From positions 3,100,001 through 3,164,000 of the forward strand of contig OZ020251.1 of NCBI GenBank assembly GCA_963971285.1: a stretch of 64,000 bases of DNA. The letters are read 5' to 3'. The first letter of the stretch is position 1. Every line of letters starts with the position of its first letter. Below, piece by piece: positions 44,537 to 56,886 of the stretch. Both the position numbers and the translations under genes were made by a program. Below the pieces are notes generated by a model. The model saw only the letters and a program-made list of their open reading frames with translations. It ran no database searches and had not been told where the DNA came from. Source of the DNA: Astropecten irregularis. Taxonomy: Eukaryota; Echinodermata; Asteroidea; Paxillosida; Astropectinidae.

Positions 44537-44735
44537 AACTGTTGTTGTTGTTATTAGTTGTAATTTGTTGTTGCTGTTAATTTTGTTGTTAATGTTCTTG
44601 TCATGGGTGTTCTTGTACATTTATTGTGCGCACCGATAGTATGCATAGTTAACAGGCACTTGGTTTCTTTTAAGTTCACTCTGAACAAAATAGCAAATTG
44701 TTGTTGTTGTTGTTGTTTTTGTTGTTGTATATTGT
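44537..44735. repeat. (TTG)n microsatellite region
   Basis: TTG-rich tract with a pure run at about 44,697-44,731. The short open frames across it are low-complexity artefacts. Confidence 0.85.
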
Positions 44736-44863
44736 TTATTGCACCCTCCTCTGATCTTTGTATGACCACTCCCCTCTGTTCCCATTTCACAACTCATAGA
44801 CACACGGAGAAAAACAAAGCGGCTTGTGGCTTGTTGTTGCAAGTAAGATAATTAATATGACTT

Positions 44864-45139
44864 TCACCGTATCGTTTGCCTTGTATCAAGTTCCTGCTCC
44901 TTAATTTTAAATCGAAGAGTGGCAATTACCCGCCTTTGCAATAACAGGCAATTAGAACGAAGAAGGTTGATCAGTTCGTGCGGCACTCCCACTGGCAGTA
45001 GTCCTTCTACCTGTGCCCTTCCTCCCTCTAATTCAGCTCGGAGAATAGGCCTCCCACGCATTGCAGCTGATACAAGAAAGTCAATGGAAAACATCCAGTT
45101 CGGGGTATCATTGGCCATCTTTGAGACCGAATGAGGCAT
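44864..45139 (-). other. Unassigned open frame in the array
   Basis: A 91-codon - strand frame (MPHSVSKMANDTPNWMFSID…RGRPILRAELEGG…) has fairly balanced composition, but I recognise no domain. It overlaps the edge of a tRNA-like SINE segment at its 5' side, and the opposite strand is also open. It could be an exon of an unknown gene or SINE body sequence. Confidence 0.15.
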
Positions 45140-45205
45140 GATTCGAACCTGTAACCTCCGGAATATGATACCGGTGCCTTCACAACTGAGATTGCAAGCC
45201 CTTTA
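45118..45205 (-). repeat. tRNA-derived SINE head in array unit 1
   Basis: ATGATTCGAACCTGTAACCTC…CCGGTGCCTTC is the reverse complement of a B-box and anticodon-arm region. The same phrase at 47,358 (GACTCGAACCTGCGACCTCC) is a second copy, and a worn third lies near 48,105. Confidence 0.5.
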
Positions 45206-46802
45206 TTTAGCGATGTCCCAAATTGTCCAATACCATTTGTTCGATTGGCTTGGTCATAAACTATGAACCATTACACTACTTTTTAGATTTAGTTCGAATT
45301 CTTTCAAAAGAAATACTTCGGGTCAAAGAAAAAATAGGGGGATTGGCTTTTTTTTCTCTTGAGGGGTGGGGGTTGAAACGTTTACGGTATAGAACAACGT
45401 TTGTTGTTCCTCTTTATCTCGTTTGTAAAAAACAGAGATTGGTCACAAGCAACAAACAATACCGATTTTTAATTAGTTTAGACTTCCGCCGTACTGCATC
45501 GCCCTTAAAGTGAAATACACGTCTCTGCCTTGTTTTGTCATGAATTAAGGAATAAGACGGCCCGCCTCGCCGGCGCACGGTAATTATTATAAGGACACCA
45601 CGTTCATTAGAGTCTCCGATGCAGTATTCCAGGCATCCTTGACTCTTGACCGCACTAGATAGGCAAATGGTTACCAGCTAAACTTGAATGCCATTGACGA
45701 GGTTTTGTTTTATTTGGCTGGCTCTCGGCGGAGACCTATTTCCCAGTTTGCGACGGTTCGGTCTTTATAAAGCTAAACCACAAACACAGGGCCTGTTTGT
45801 TTAATGCACAGGATCACGAAATTTGCGGATCCGGATCCCATTTTAGCGTACCCTGCATAGGAGGTGGATCCCTAAATATGGGATCCTTTGCATGAAACAA
45901 ACAGGCCCAATGGTTTCCTTTGTATTATAATGAAACGCACTGAAAAAACCAAAGCGGGTTTGTGGCTTCTTCTTGCAAGTGAATATTTTATATGACAGAG
46001 TCGGGCCACACAAATGAGCCCGAACAATTGTGTTCATGTATCAATGAATCAATTTCAAGTTCATTGTTTTGGAGGATGTTATAAGTATAGTTTGTTCAAG
46101 ACCCTATGGGAAAGTCTTCGTAAGGTCCCATTTTCGGTTATGTATATTTCATTAAAGGTATATGAACTTCAAAACGCTGCCGGATAATGAGGAAAAAAAA
46201 TGTGTGGCCAAACGGTCTTGCTTTATTTTTGCTCCAGTATTTTGGTGGGTAAGGAGGGGGCAAGATGATTTTAAGATCATGAACTACAAAGCCCTGGTTT
46301 GTTTTATCTGTTCACTTCGTTAGTAAAACGTCGTGCTCGAAAACAAGCAGAAAACAATAGCGATTTTTAATTACTTTCGACTTCCACCGTACCGCATCGT
46401 CCTTAAAGTTAAATACCCGTCTCTGCCTTGTTTTGTCACTAATGAAGGAAAATCGATGGTCCGCCTCGCTGGCACCGCTCTCATTTAGGTCCCCGATGCA
46501 GAATTACAGGCGTCCTTGCTGCCATGTAGTCTCATTACACAAGATAGGCAAAAGGGAACCAGCTATGAAAGTTCTATAGTGGTTCACATGATTTATTTTG
46601 GCTGGTTCTCTGCGGAATTTTATGTCCCTTAGATCTCTGCGAAGGTTCGGTTTTTATTGAGCTAAGGCTGACAAAGTTCTTCCTTTCTTTTATATAATTA
46701 TATATCAAGCGGTTTGTAGCTTGTTGTTGCATTAAAGATTATTTCGTTCTACACGGAGAATAAGCAATATCCATTGCAAGAGGACAACGATTCGGGTTTT
46801 CA

Positions 46803-47085
46803 GGTCCCTGGTCTTGCCTGTCTTACTATAAGTTTGTGAGACATGGACCTTGACGGGGGGCCTGACAAGACGACTCAATGTCTTCGGTACTGGGTCTCTG
46901 AGGAGGATGCTTGGGTACCGCTGGTCAGACCACATATCTTACGAGAGGTCACTGAGGGAGAGTCAGATGGGACCTATTCCCTGCATGATACTCGAGCGTA
47001 CGTCACATGCGACTGTACGGTCATGTGGCAAGAATCACTGCGAGTGATCCTGCCAGGCGAATTCTCTCTATGAGAGAACCAACTG
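46803..47085 (+). mobile_element. LINE RT C-terminal scrap
   Basis: Frames on the + strand read VLPVLL*VCETWTLTGGLTRRLNVFGTGSLRRMLGYRWSDHI…, then YGHVARITASDPAR, the characteristic tail of APE-type LINE reverse transcriptases (…LYGxETWTLT…LRRxLxIRWxDHxxN…). The stop and frame breaks show decay. It is followed by a TTTCATAAA…TTTATGAAA MITE at about 47,093-47,232 containing several CTGCGACGCGT words. Confidence 0.75.
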
Positions 47086-48690
47086 GAAGAACTTTCATAA
47101 AGCTCTGCGACACGTCGCAACTCGATTTGCGACGCGTCCTAGCTGCGATGCGTCGCATCTATGTGGTTAGTCCATAGAGAACGGATGCGTCTCAACTCTG
47201 CGACGCGTGGTAAGTTTTATGAAATCGGCCCATGGATTGCTATTTTGCTGAGATGGGGATGGGTCGCCTGTTTGATGGCTAAAGCAAGACGCGACAACGC
47301 GCTGCCCGGCGCATACAACCCACACTGTACATGTAATTCAAGATTGAACATCGAAAAATGAGATTGGACTCGAACCTGCGACCTCCGGAATACCATACCG
47401 GCGCTCAACACCTACTGAGCTTTAAAAGTCCTGTGGTGGTGTCCAAATTGTCAAATACCCCTGGTTGTTTGGTAGAGCCAGAAACCCTGAATCATCAACC
47501 TTCTTTTTTCTTTAAATTCGAATGATTAACCATGTAACAAATACTTCATGTCGCTGCTAGAAAACGAGGAACAAATTGTGTGGCCTCTTCTTTTGGTGGG
47601 TGAGGTCTCTGCTTTTGAGAACCACAAGTCCCTAGTTCACTTTTGTTCATCTCGTTTGTAAAATACAGAGATTGAAGACAAGTAGATAAGAAAAGCGATT
47701 TTTCATTATCTTTTTATTCGCTGTACCGCATCGTCTTTAAAATGGAACTGACATCTTTGCCTGTTTTTGTCTCTAATGAATGGAAATCGATGGTCCGCCT
47801 CGCTGGCACCAGGCTCATTAGGGTCCCCGATGCAGTATTTCAGGCGTCATTCCTGCTAAGTAGCCTCATTGCACAAGATAGGCAAATGGTTGCCAGCTAT
47901 CCAACCTCTATGTCGTTCATATGAATTAATTTGGCTGGTTCTCTGCTGAATCTGATTTCCCATAAATCTCGGTCTTTATAGACCTAAGCCTGAACAAATA
48001 CTATCTTTCCATTATTAATCATATACGCTGAATAGGAAACCCATTACTTAGGGTATATTTTTTTGTTGTGCAAGTAACATGCTGGCAAGAACAAATTGAA
48101 AATTGAGGCTTAACTCCAAATATCATACTAGCGCTCAGCACCAACTACGCCCTCTATTTGGCGGTGTCCCAAATTGTCGAATACTTTTGTTCAGATGGTA
48201 AAGACAAGGAACCATGAACCATCAAGCTCCCTTATATCGTTTTATTCGAATGATTAACTTTGTAAAAAAAATACTTCATATCTCTTCAACAAAGTTGTGT
48301 GGCCAAACATCTGTGCTATATTTTGTCTCCTTTTTGGTGGGGGCGGTCTGTGCAATTGAGAACCACAGTTTCCTTTGTTTAATAAAAAAAATTTCACCTC
48401 GTTTTTAAAATGCAGAGATTGAAGACAAGTAGAAAACAATAGCGATTTTTAAATTATTTTCGACTTTCGCCGTACCACGTCGTCCTTAAAATGGAACTGA
48501 CGTCTTTGCCTTGTTTTGTCTCTGATGAAGGAAAATCGATGGTCCGCCTCCTTGGCGCACGGTAATTATTATAAGGACACAACGCTCATTAGAGTCTCCG
48601 ATGCAGTATTCCAGGCGTCCTTGCTGCTTAACAGTCTCACCGCACGAGATAGGCAAAAGGTTACCAGCTAAAGCTCTGTGCGGTTTACAT

Positions 48691-50125
48691 CAGGGGTGGG
48701 CAACCTTTATGAATCAATGGGCCAGAAACGGGGAATGGAAAATTTGGCAGGCCGCACTATGGTCAAAAATGCACTTTCAATTTCAAACATTCAGTAACGA
48801 GGATTTACCTAGAGGGCAACTCCACTTAGGAACACAACCTGACAACTACTGAGAGGTGTTGGTTTCAGGTATACAATGACCACATGTGCATTTAGGCCAT
48901 AGAGCTATAAATTACTAGAGCGCTAGCTCCGCGTTCTCCGCGCGTAGACGATATGAAGCCGTTCTGGGCGCAGTCATTTTGAATTTGAGTGCGTGTCTGT
49001 GGAACAAGAACACTTTGACTGGAATGCCATTCGAAGAGTGTACTCGATATGCAACGCGCAAGTATGCGCGAACGGTACCGGTAGCGCGTCTTGATGACGC
49101 TTGCAATCATTGCGTGACTGAAGTGCAGAGCGTGTGTGTGCAGGGCATAGAGTTAAATAAAAAACTAGAGTGCGCGCTTCGTATTCAATGTGCGTGCTCT
49201 CAGCACTCTGGCACGGACGCGCAGCCGCCATTTTAGTTGGGGTGACTGAGCAACCGCAGTAGAGTCCAAAAACGGTACCCGGATGTTACTCGAAGAACTT
49301 TGCGCACTGTGCGTGACGCGACATTATATTTTATGCACAGTGCTGCGCGCACGAACCTTATCGAAGATAGCCTGTTTTCCGCGCTGCGCGTGCGCGCGCA
49401 AAGGACAGTGGGCAACATTGGGTTTAAAAGTTTTACCACACGAATCGACACGCGTATATTCGTATAGCTGCCGGCTCGCGAAGTTTAAAGTTGTCTTTTT
49501 TCCTAGAAGAAAGCCTTGCTTTGAGTTGTTATACATAACGATGCTGCACAACGGTCCATGGAATGTTACTGTCGAGTCACTTGTTCCAGCGATGTAAAGT
49601 TGAGTACTTATTTATAGTTGAATTTTCATGTCCATACGTTTTATGCACTCAGCGCCAGCCCTAACAACCCTGCGTTTCCCAGAGTGCTTTGCGCACAGCC
49701 AATTTTTGGCTATCTCCGATAAGGTCCATGGTGCAGGGTGATAAATGAAACGCGCATTTACCAAAGGTGCGTCGGACTTTGGGCGTATTTGGCTTCGATA
49801 ACGCACATGTATAGAACACAACGCAGGTATGCAAATGAACGTACACAAAAGTACAAAATTGTGGGCTTTCCATAGGTTTGTGCACAAACATGGATGCGCC
49901 CAGCAGGCATCACTTTTTACACGGAGCTAGCGCTCTAGTAATTTTAATATAGCTCTATGATTTAGGCACATCACAACTCGGAGCTAGCTCGTTCTTTGTG
50001 TTTATACCGTACCGCGCTGTGTGAAGCACATACCATTTTTTTTCTTACTGGATGCGTCTCGCGGGCCGCATAGAAATCAATGGCGGGCCGCATGCGGCCC
50101 GCGGGCCGTAGGTTGCCCACCACTG
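48691..50125. mobile_element. hAT element (1,435 bp) with GTTTACAT target duplication
   Basis: The termini CAGGGGTGGGCAACCT and AGGTTGCCCACCACTG are inverted. GTTTACAT flanks both sides (48,683-48,690 and 50,126-50,133), the 8-bp duplication of hAT. GCGGGCCGCA-type words at both subterminal regions are also hAT-like. A nested inverted pair (about 48,892-48,934 and 49,921-49,965, TACTAGAGCGCTAGCTCCG) encloses the middle, as if another element had inserted. No intact transposase is seen. It splits an array unit cleanly. Confidence 0.93.
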
Positions 50126-51400
50126 GTTTACATGAATTCTTTTGGCTGGCTCTCGGCAGAAACTTAATTCCCATTAACATCTGCGAAGTTTTGGTATTTA
50201 TAGTAAGAGCTCTCTTTCCATTCTTATAGTTCTTATTGGGTTGTTGGTTCGAGTCCAGCCAAGGGTTTAGTGTTGCCAATTGCATCATTGGGCAAAATGC
50301 TTGGTCACATATTTTGCTCCTATTCACCCAAGTGCTGATGGGTAACTGTTAGGGTAGACATGGCTTTGTGCTTGATTAGCCTTTGTGCGGTTATAGCAGC
50401 CAGGACAGTATACTCCCCATGGAACTGAGATGGTTTGGGTTTTTGATAATGCGCAGTAGAATATATACACACATTTTCTGCGCCCTATATACGGTTTCTA
50501 ATTATTATATGCAATGAAACCACATAATTATTTGATGGCTTGTTGTTGCATTCACCATAATTGAAAATGACCAATTCGGCACGGACATCAAGCCATGGAT
50601 CGGGAAAAACAATCACTTCAGGGTATCTTTTAATCGTGCAATTGACATAAGAACACAAAAACTGTAGGACACCCAACCATTAACAGCGGGCAAACTATGA
50701 CGTACAGGAAAATCTACGTCTTTAACATGGCTTTGACTTATTCTCATTTCAAGTCTTTCATTTCAAAAGTCTTCTATCGTTTCTTTTCATTTCATTTTCC
50801 TTGCATAACCCTGCTTGGTTTTACTTCAGTTTTTGTAATGCGCCTTTGATCACATTTGAGGACAATGCGCACTGTTAATTTCATAATAATAACTATCATA
50901 ATTCCTATAATTACTATCTTTTAATTCGAATTCTTAACTATGTAACAAAGACTTCATGTCGATGCAGGAAAATGACAAGGAAATATTGTGTGGCCAAACA
51001 GTTTTACTTTATTTTGTCTCCATTTTGTGTATAGGGTGAAGGACTGTACCATCGAGAACCACGAATCGCTGGTAAGTAATTTGCGTACTCCTCGATTGTT
51101 GAATATAGTGATTGAGGGCAAGAAGAAAACAATAGCGATTTTTAATTATTATCAACGTTCACCGTACCACTTCGTCCTTTAGATGAAATCGATGCCCTTT
51201 CTTCGGCTTGCCTGTAATGAAGGAAACATTGATGGTCCACCTCGTGGCGCACAGTAATTATCAGAAGGACACAACGCTCATTAGAGTTTCCGATGAAGTA
51301 TCCCAGGCGTCCTTGCTGCTACTATCCCTTCGGAAAAGGTCTGTAAAGGGTTCTCAGCTAAACTTGAAATAACAGCCTGAAAAAGTCTTCCTTTATTATG

Positions 51401-52795
51401 TTAGTTGGTACTTTGATAATAGCTCGTTATATTTCAAAGTACAAAGATTTCCAGATTTGTATTTGATTTTACAAGTACAAGTATGATTAATTCACTTCAA
51501 AACATTTCGATATTTGATTTAAGACAGGTGAGACGTCACACAAAGTACCAAACGTGACCAAGAAACATATATTTGTCTTTAAGAAGAGCATTTATTTTTC
51601 CAGACTTTAGCTATGATGGTGACATTATTTTGTACAATATTTAACACCGAATACATTCAAAAGTAATTCTTTAATAAGCTTAAAGTTGGGCCATTTAATG
51701 TGTGTGTTCCGTCTTGATCCTTGCTACGCATGTTTGTGTAAAAATGTTATTAAACAGTTTTTGGGGTAAGGTCGGTAAAGGTGTCGAAATTATGAAAACA
51801 CTGATGATTTGCATTGCTTGTGGACAATTATCATTCGTTACATGATACTTGAACTTGAACAATTTTCGAATGCTTACTACCTTACTATTTGATCATCGTA
51901 TCGGTTTGAGTCAACAAATAAACGCATCGACACTCGCAAGGTGTGGGAATGTACTCAGTTACGTTTCTAAATATTGGTGAGAACTTCGTCGTATTCTTCA
52001 CAGATCTTAGTTGACTTTTTAAGAACAAGTTCTTAATGAATCATATATTCACCTGGATCGGACCTTTGGGAGACAAGGTTTGCTATAAATTCGACCTTAG
52101 GGATACACCGAACATAAAGGAGGTACCTTTTATAGACACATACAGTCCACATTTTTATAGAAAATAAAGAATGCTCTCAACAAAAACATATGTCAATTTC
52201 AAGTTCATTGGTTTGGAGGATGTTTAGAAATAGGTAAGTAAAGTCTAGTGCATAACCCTATTACCCACATTTAGGAAAATAAATATTTATATTATATTTA
52301 TATAATATAATTTGTATTTATTTTTAACTCGTCTGAAGCAAAACACTGTATTTCAGTTCACCAATTAGTAGCAATTTTAAGACTATCTTTGCAAAGGAAA
52401 AAAGCCTATATAGAATAAGTTTATATACAACCTTATACAACTATTATAGACATCACTCGAACCACCTGAACTTCATTGAATAAAACAAAGCTTTATAACT
52501 TGTTCTTTACTACCATTATGTACGCACAAGCAATTATTATGACAAAACTTTTCTTTTAAAATTCATTCAAGTATCTATATTTGGGTGTGAATTTTTTATG
52601 AGATAGATATATGAAACAAATGAGATATAACGATACCTTCAAATTTTTCCCGAAATTAGCTACGATTTTGTTAGACATATGTTGTTATCCTCTCAATTAT
52701 AAAAAGTAACGAACTTAAGTTTCGAACTCGAATACGTTGTATGTTACCCTAAAAACAATGTATTGTTTATGAGTCAGACAAAAAGCAAAAGCATC
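51401..52795. other. AT-rich spacer homologous to 39.0-40.0 kb
   Basis: No exon is seen. Ordered short matches to 39,055-39,780 indicate an ancient duplication. An ATTATATTTATATAATATAA palindrome lies near 52,295. Confidence 0.45.
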
Positions 52796-52830
52796 CCTTC
52801 ATTCATTCATTCATTCATTCATTCATTAAA
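52796..52830. repeat. (ATTC)n microsatellite
   Basis: About eight ATTC units are directly readable. Confidence 0.9.
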
Positions 52831-53183
52831 TGTAGTTCTTTTGTTTTCACAAAGGAACAACCAGATTAAAATGGCATCTATCGATAAATCAGAGTTGTGT
52901 GTATCTACAGAGATGATTTAGATGATTCATCACTATAAGCGATGAAGGACTTTGAAATTGCGTAATGAAATTCAACAATTACGGTGCCCACGTACGGCGG
53001 CCACTTGTTATGAAAAGGGGCCACCGTATTTCTTAAGTATTTTCTCGTTTATTTTTCATCTTTTAAAGATCATAAATAACTGTTGACACTGGTTTTGCTC
53101 CTTTATGGATAAATAAAGCAATTCATGTAGAAATATGTTAACGGTATGTTTCTACCATCACCATTTTTATAACATGTCAGATA

Positions 53184-53622
53184 TACAGGGTGTCCCAGAA
53201 AAAACGCAACACTTTGTCGGGACCCATTATTTTAAAATTAAACCATTAATTACTTCAGGATTCAGTTATAATGATACAACCATATCTTGGCTATCACCAT
53301 GTAGAATTTAAGCTAAATCGGGCTGAAATTGGCGACAATATGAGCAACTGAAAGAGTACTTCTTAAAAACAAATTTACAAAGATAACACGCATATTGGTC
53401 AGAACACAAATAATGTGTATGAAAAAAGATGAAAACCGGGTTTTGAGGTTTGGCAATTCAGTCTTTGTTTTTTCACTCAATTTTAGTCCAATTTTGCTCA
53501 AATTCCACATTGTGATAGCCAACACATGGCTTTATCACATATCTGAATCTTGAAATGATAAACAGTTTAATTTTTATATAATAGTTCTCGACAAAAGTGT
53601 TGCGTTTTTTTGGGACACCCTA
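53184..53622. mobile_element. Mariner/Tc-like MITE (ACAGGGTGTCCCA ends)
   Basis: TACAGGGTGTCCCAGAAAAA and AAACGCAACACTTTGTC at the left are mirrored by GACAAAAGTGTTGCGTTTTTT and TGGGACACCCTATA at the right. Arms are about 38 bases, with TA at both edges, the duplication expected for mariner/Tc elements. It interrupts a worn copy of the AAAGGTAATATCATAC family (about 52,985-53,180). Confidence 0.85.
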
Positions 53623-54539
53623 TATTTATAGATTAAGGGTAATCGAGTTAATCAGTCCTCTGTTTCTGGTAGAGAGTCCCATTACTGACATATTTTATAT
53701 GCTATTATGTGTACCATACATTATAACAAAAAGTCATAAAAAGGGGTAAAAGACGGTCAAATGGAGAATTGTAACAAAAAACCGTTAATGCGTGAGCGTC
53801 AAGCCCAATCTTTAATTATATAAAAAACCCATCACACACAGGGTCTAGCCTGTGTATTAATATAAAAAACACGTTCTGAGGAAAACTAGTATAATTTGAG
53901 ATGAATTTAAAACAAATTTTGCTTTCAGCTGTACACTTCGAGTGTAAGTATTACCAGGGCTTTACAGGTAAAAAGATTGACCATTCATCAATAATACATA
54001 CGTCAACATTAAATCATGGCACTTCGTGTTTCATAATGCATACACAATGTGTTTTAATTTAGTTTGGGAGATTGGCAAGCGAGATATAATTCTTTCATTT
54101 GATAATTTAGTGGACGGACTTCAACGGACAAGGAAAACCTCTTTCATTCGTAGCAATTTCAGTTTTCATTAAAAATACAGTGTTCTCATCTTTTCCGAAA
54201 TGATCCCGTTGTCCTGATTTGTTTTAATCATTCTGGTGCCATTTTCAATTGATATTGACTTGGTGTCTCTGTGGGATCCATTAATTGATGTTCTCATTGT
54301 TGTGTGTCGTATCGACCTCAAAGGGAGAAGCCACCAAGGAGAATAATTGTGATAATCAGGCTTGCACGTGTTATTTATTAGCCTGCAGTAGCATTGTCTT
54401 TGGAGAAATCTATTGTCTTTCCATTGGGGCTGTATGCTGTGGGCTTTAAGTTTCTAACTTCCAACCACCCCCCTTTGTCCATATTCTCTGATCCATTCAT
54501 GTATGCATCTTTTCACTAGCATGTTCCTGTCCTACGTCA

Positions 54540-55149
54540 TATAGCATTTGAGAAAGATCCTGCTAGGATCGAAACGCTTCAGACCCTCCGAACTCTAAGC
54601 ATTTGATGTATTTCAGGTCATTTTGGCTGATGAGTAGTTTGCAGCAGTTACTTGTATACTTGAATTTACCTTATTCATTGTGCTGTTGTTCCCTTGGTGG
54701 TGATCCTCCTCATCTCTTTGTAAGTTGTTTTCATGTTTTCGCGACTTGATTGTCAGGGCTGAGGTCCCACCCACTAATAATGTCTTTCCCCCAATCCATT
54801 ATGGCACGGAAGAGCATGATGCGTAGTCTGTCAGCACCATATCCATTAGTCTGATTCTTTCACAGGCAATGTCTCCACCCATAAGACCAAAATATATACT
54901 ACATGCACTACATCTAATGTCATCTATCCTATCTCTTGCAGGGTATTCAACGGTCAGTATGTCGGTGAAACTACGAATACCCCTAAGAAACGATTTTATG
55001 GTCACAGGACCACAGAAAAAACTCAGAAACTCGACACTCCTGTGAGTCTCCACTTCCACAATCTCCCTAGCCACACAATTTTTGATATGATCTTCCAGGG
55101 CATTGAATCACTTGTCCACCGCAGGGACTTGGTCCGGATGAGCAGGTAG
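54540..55149 (+). mobile_element. Penelope-like element fragment with GIY-YIG endonuclease end
   Basis: From 54,885 the + strand encodes TSNVIYPISCRVFNGQYVGETTNTPKKRFYGHR, then PVSLHFHN and ESLVHRRDLVRMSR followed by TAG (55,147-55,149). This is the C-terminal GIY-YIG domain of Penelope-like retroelements (xNVIYxIxC…QYVGET…LxxRxxxH). The reverse-transcriptase part is missing. At 54,546-54,600 lies a hairpin phrase GATCCTGCTAGGATC plus GAAACG that recurs at 2,525 and 13,655. Confidence 0.85.
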
Positions 55150-56886
55150 AAAGTTTTGATAAAAATATTAAAATATCAAAACTATTCGGCCTCATGGAAT
55201 TAATCTCCAGGAAGAAAATTACTAATATAAATGCATGGTTGTCTTCTTTTCATTCATCTACAGGTAATCTCTAATCCCTCCTGCTTTTTGTAGCAGTTTG
55301 CAGCAGTTAATTACTTGTATTGACCTTCAAAACAACGTTAGACAAGGCCCACTAGGTAATGTGGTTATTTACAGATATAATAGACTATTGGTAAATGTCA
55401 CTCTGACTGATCCAGCAAAGTCATAAAATAATAACCCTGTGAGATTTTGAGCTCTGAGTCACGAGAAAATAGCGAAAACCGGACTCATGTTTTTCTTATA
55501 AAACATAATGAATGGTTTTTATCTTACTCCGAGATCAAAAACTGTTTTCGGTATTTGTTTTTTTAATTTCTAGATGAATTCACCATTTCAGCCGAAAATA
55601 TTGTAATGGTATGTTTCTACCATCTCCATCTTCATATCCTGAAAGTTACACGTAAATGTACTTTTCTGTTTGGGTATGTTACCAATCCCCTAATATACCT
55701 TTAATGGTGCAATTATAATAAGGATGAGTGTCATTCATCACATTTCGGCTTGCTTTCAAATGTCAGATATTGGTCAGGCCATAAATTTCCCTTTGTGAGG
55801 TTGAAGAGAGGAGTCATTAGGTTTTCTATTGTGCGTATACACCTAATTGTGCATTATGTCTGTTGTCATATACACTTTTTATGTCACTTGCGGCGCAGGC
55901 TAAGGGGACATGTATCATGACGGAAATAATACGGATAATGTATCTAAATTTCATATCAGGGAGACAATTTAGCGTCTAAAAGTGAACACTTGCAATTTTG
56001 AGAATGAAAATTTATTTTATATGCGGAAAAACTGGTATATTCCTGTAGGGATCATCCACGGCTACAATTTGTGCAAGTTTCAGATCGATTGCCTCAATAT
56101 TCAAAGAATAATTTCCAACTCTTGCACAAAAATGAACCTGTTACTGTTCCCATGCCGCCATTGTTATGCCAGCTCAGCTGCGTTCATATTTTAAGAGAAG
56201 ACAGAGAATGCACTCATTATAAACATGTGTCAATTTCAAGTTCATTGCTTTGGAGAATGTTAAGAAATAGGTGAGTAAATGTTGTGCACGACCAAATGAG
56301 AAAGCCTCCCTAAGGACCCATTTCTGGTAGTGGTAATTATGCTTTTATGATGACTTTTGCATAATAATCGCAATTCCATGCATGTACGCACATCTGCCCG
56401 TTCTTGATATGTTTCAGCAAAAGCCCGTCGTGGCATTTATCAATAATTCATTTGGCAATATTCAAGCAATTACTCACAAGCTCATTATACAATTGAGGCC
56501 CATCGTGTGGCTTCAAATAATTCTCTGGACAGGCATCAGTAACCGGGGATGTTCTCTGTGTGATACGAGGTGTTGTACTGCACAGACATTACAAACTGGA
56601 TTCAACTTGTCTTACTAGATTAAACCCAAGCGTAAACGATTTTGTGTGTGGGTTTGTGTTATCGACCAACCTGCTTCAGTTGTAATAGTCACGTGGTATT
56701 GATGTGTTTGGAAAACAATGACCTAGCGTATCGCGTGGCCCACGTATGTATCACAACCATCTCATCAAATTGATGGTGAATCATTTCAAACATCGACAAT
56801 TTTACAATATAGAGCTCATCGTTGGTGGCACGTTCTTATTTTTTATCCACACCCGAATTTAAATAAATAGGAAAGAGCAACTTAAA
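55150..56886. other. Spacer and 5' flank of the channel gene
   Basis: No exon is seen. 55,500-55,710 is a decayed copy of the AAAGGTAATATCATAC MITE family (GTTTCTACCATC, CCTGAAAGTTACACGTAAAT). ACAATATAGAGC at about 56,803 is a weak TATA-like candidate about 80 bases before the ATG. Confidence 0.45.

Larger units (their letters stand above)
44829..51400. repeat. Degenerate array of ~0.8-1.3 kb units
   Basis: Recurring landmarks in the same order are CTTGTTGTTGCAAGTAA-like (44,829, 45,962, 46,719, 48,060, 50,530), GAACC…GCGCT SINE pieces with CCAAATTGTC (45,118, 47,358, 48,105), AACTATGTAACAAA…ACTTCATGTCG (47,525, 50,935), GATTTTTAATTA…GCCGTACC (45,450, 46,365, 47,695, 48,445, 51,135) and CCGATGCAGTATTCCAGGCGTCC…TTACCAGCTA. 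Units differ by insertions (LINE at 46,803; hAT at 48,691). No coding sequence is established. Confidence 0.7.

Noticed and set aside
44864-45139. A small gene on the - strand
   Set aside because: Kept only as an unassigned frame: both strands are open and it overlaps a SINE edge in a repeat array.
49283-49597. Possible exon (LLEELCALCVTRHYILC…)
   Set aside because: It lies inside the hAT element, has no transposase or other domain signature, and the opposite strand is equally open.
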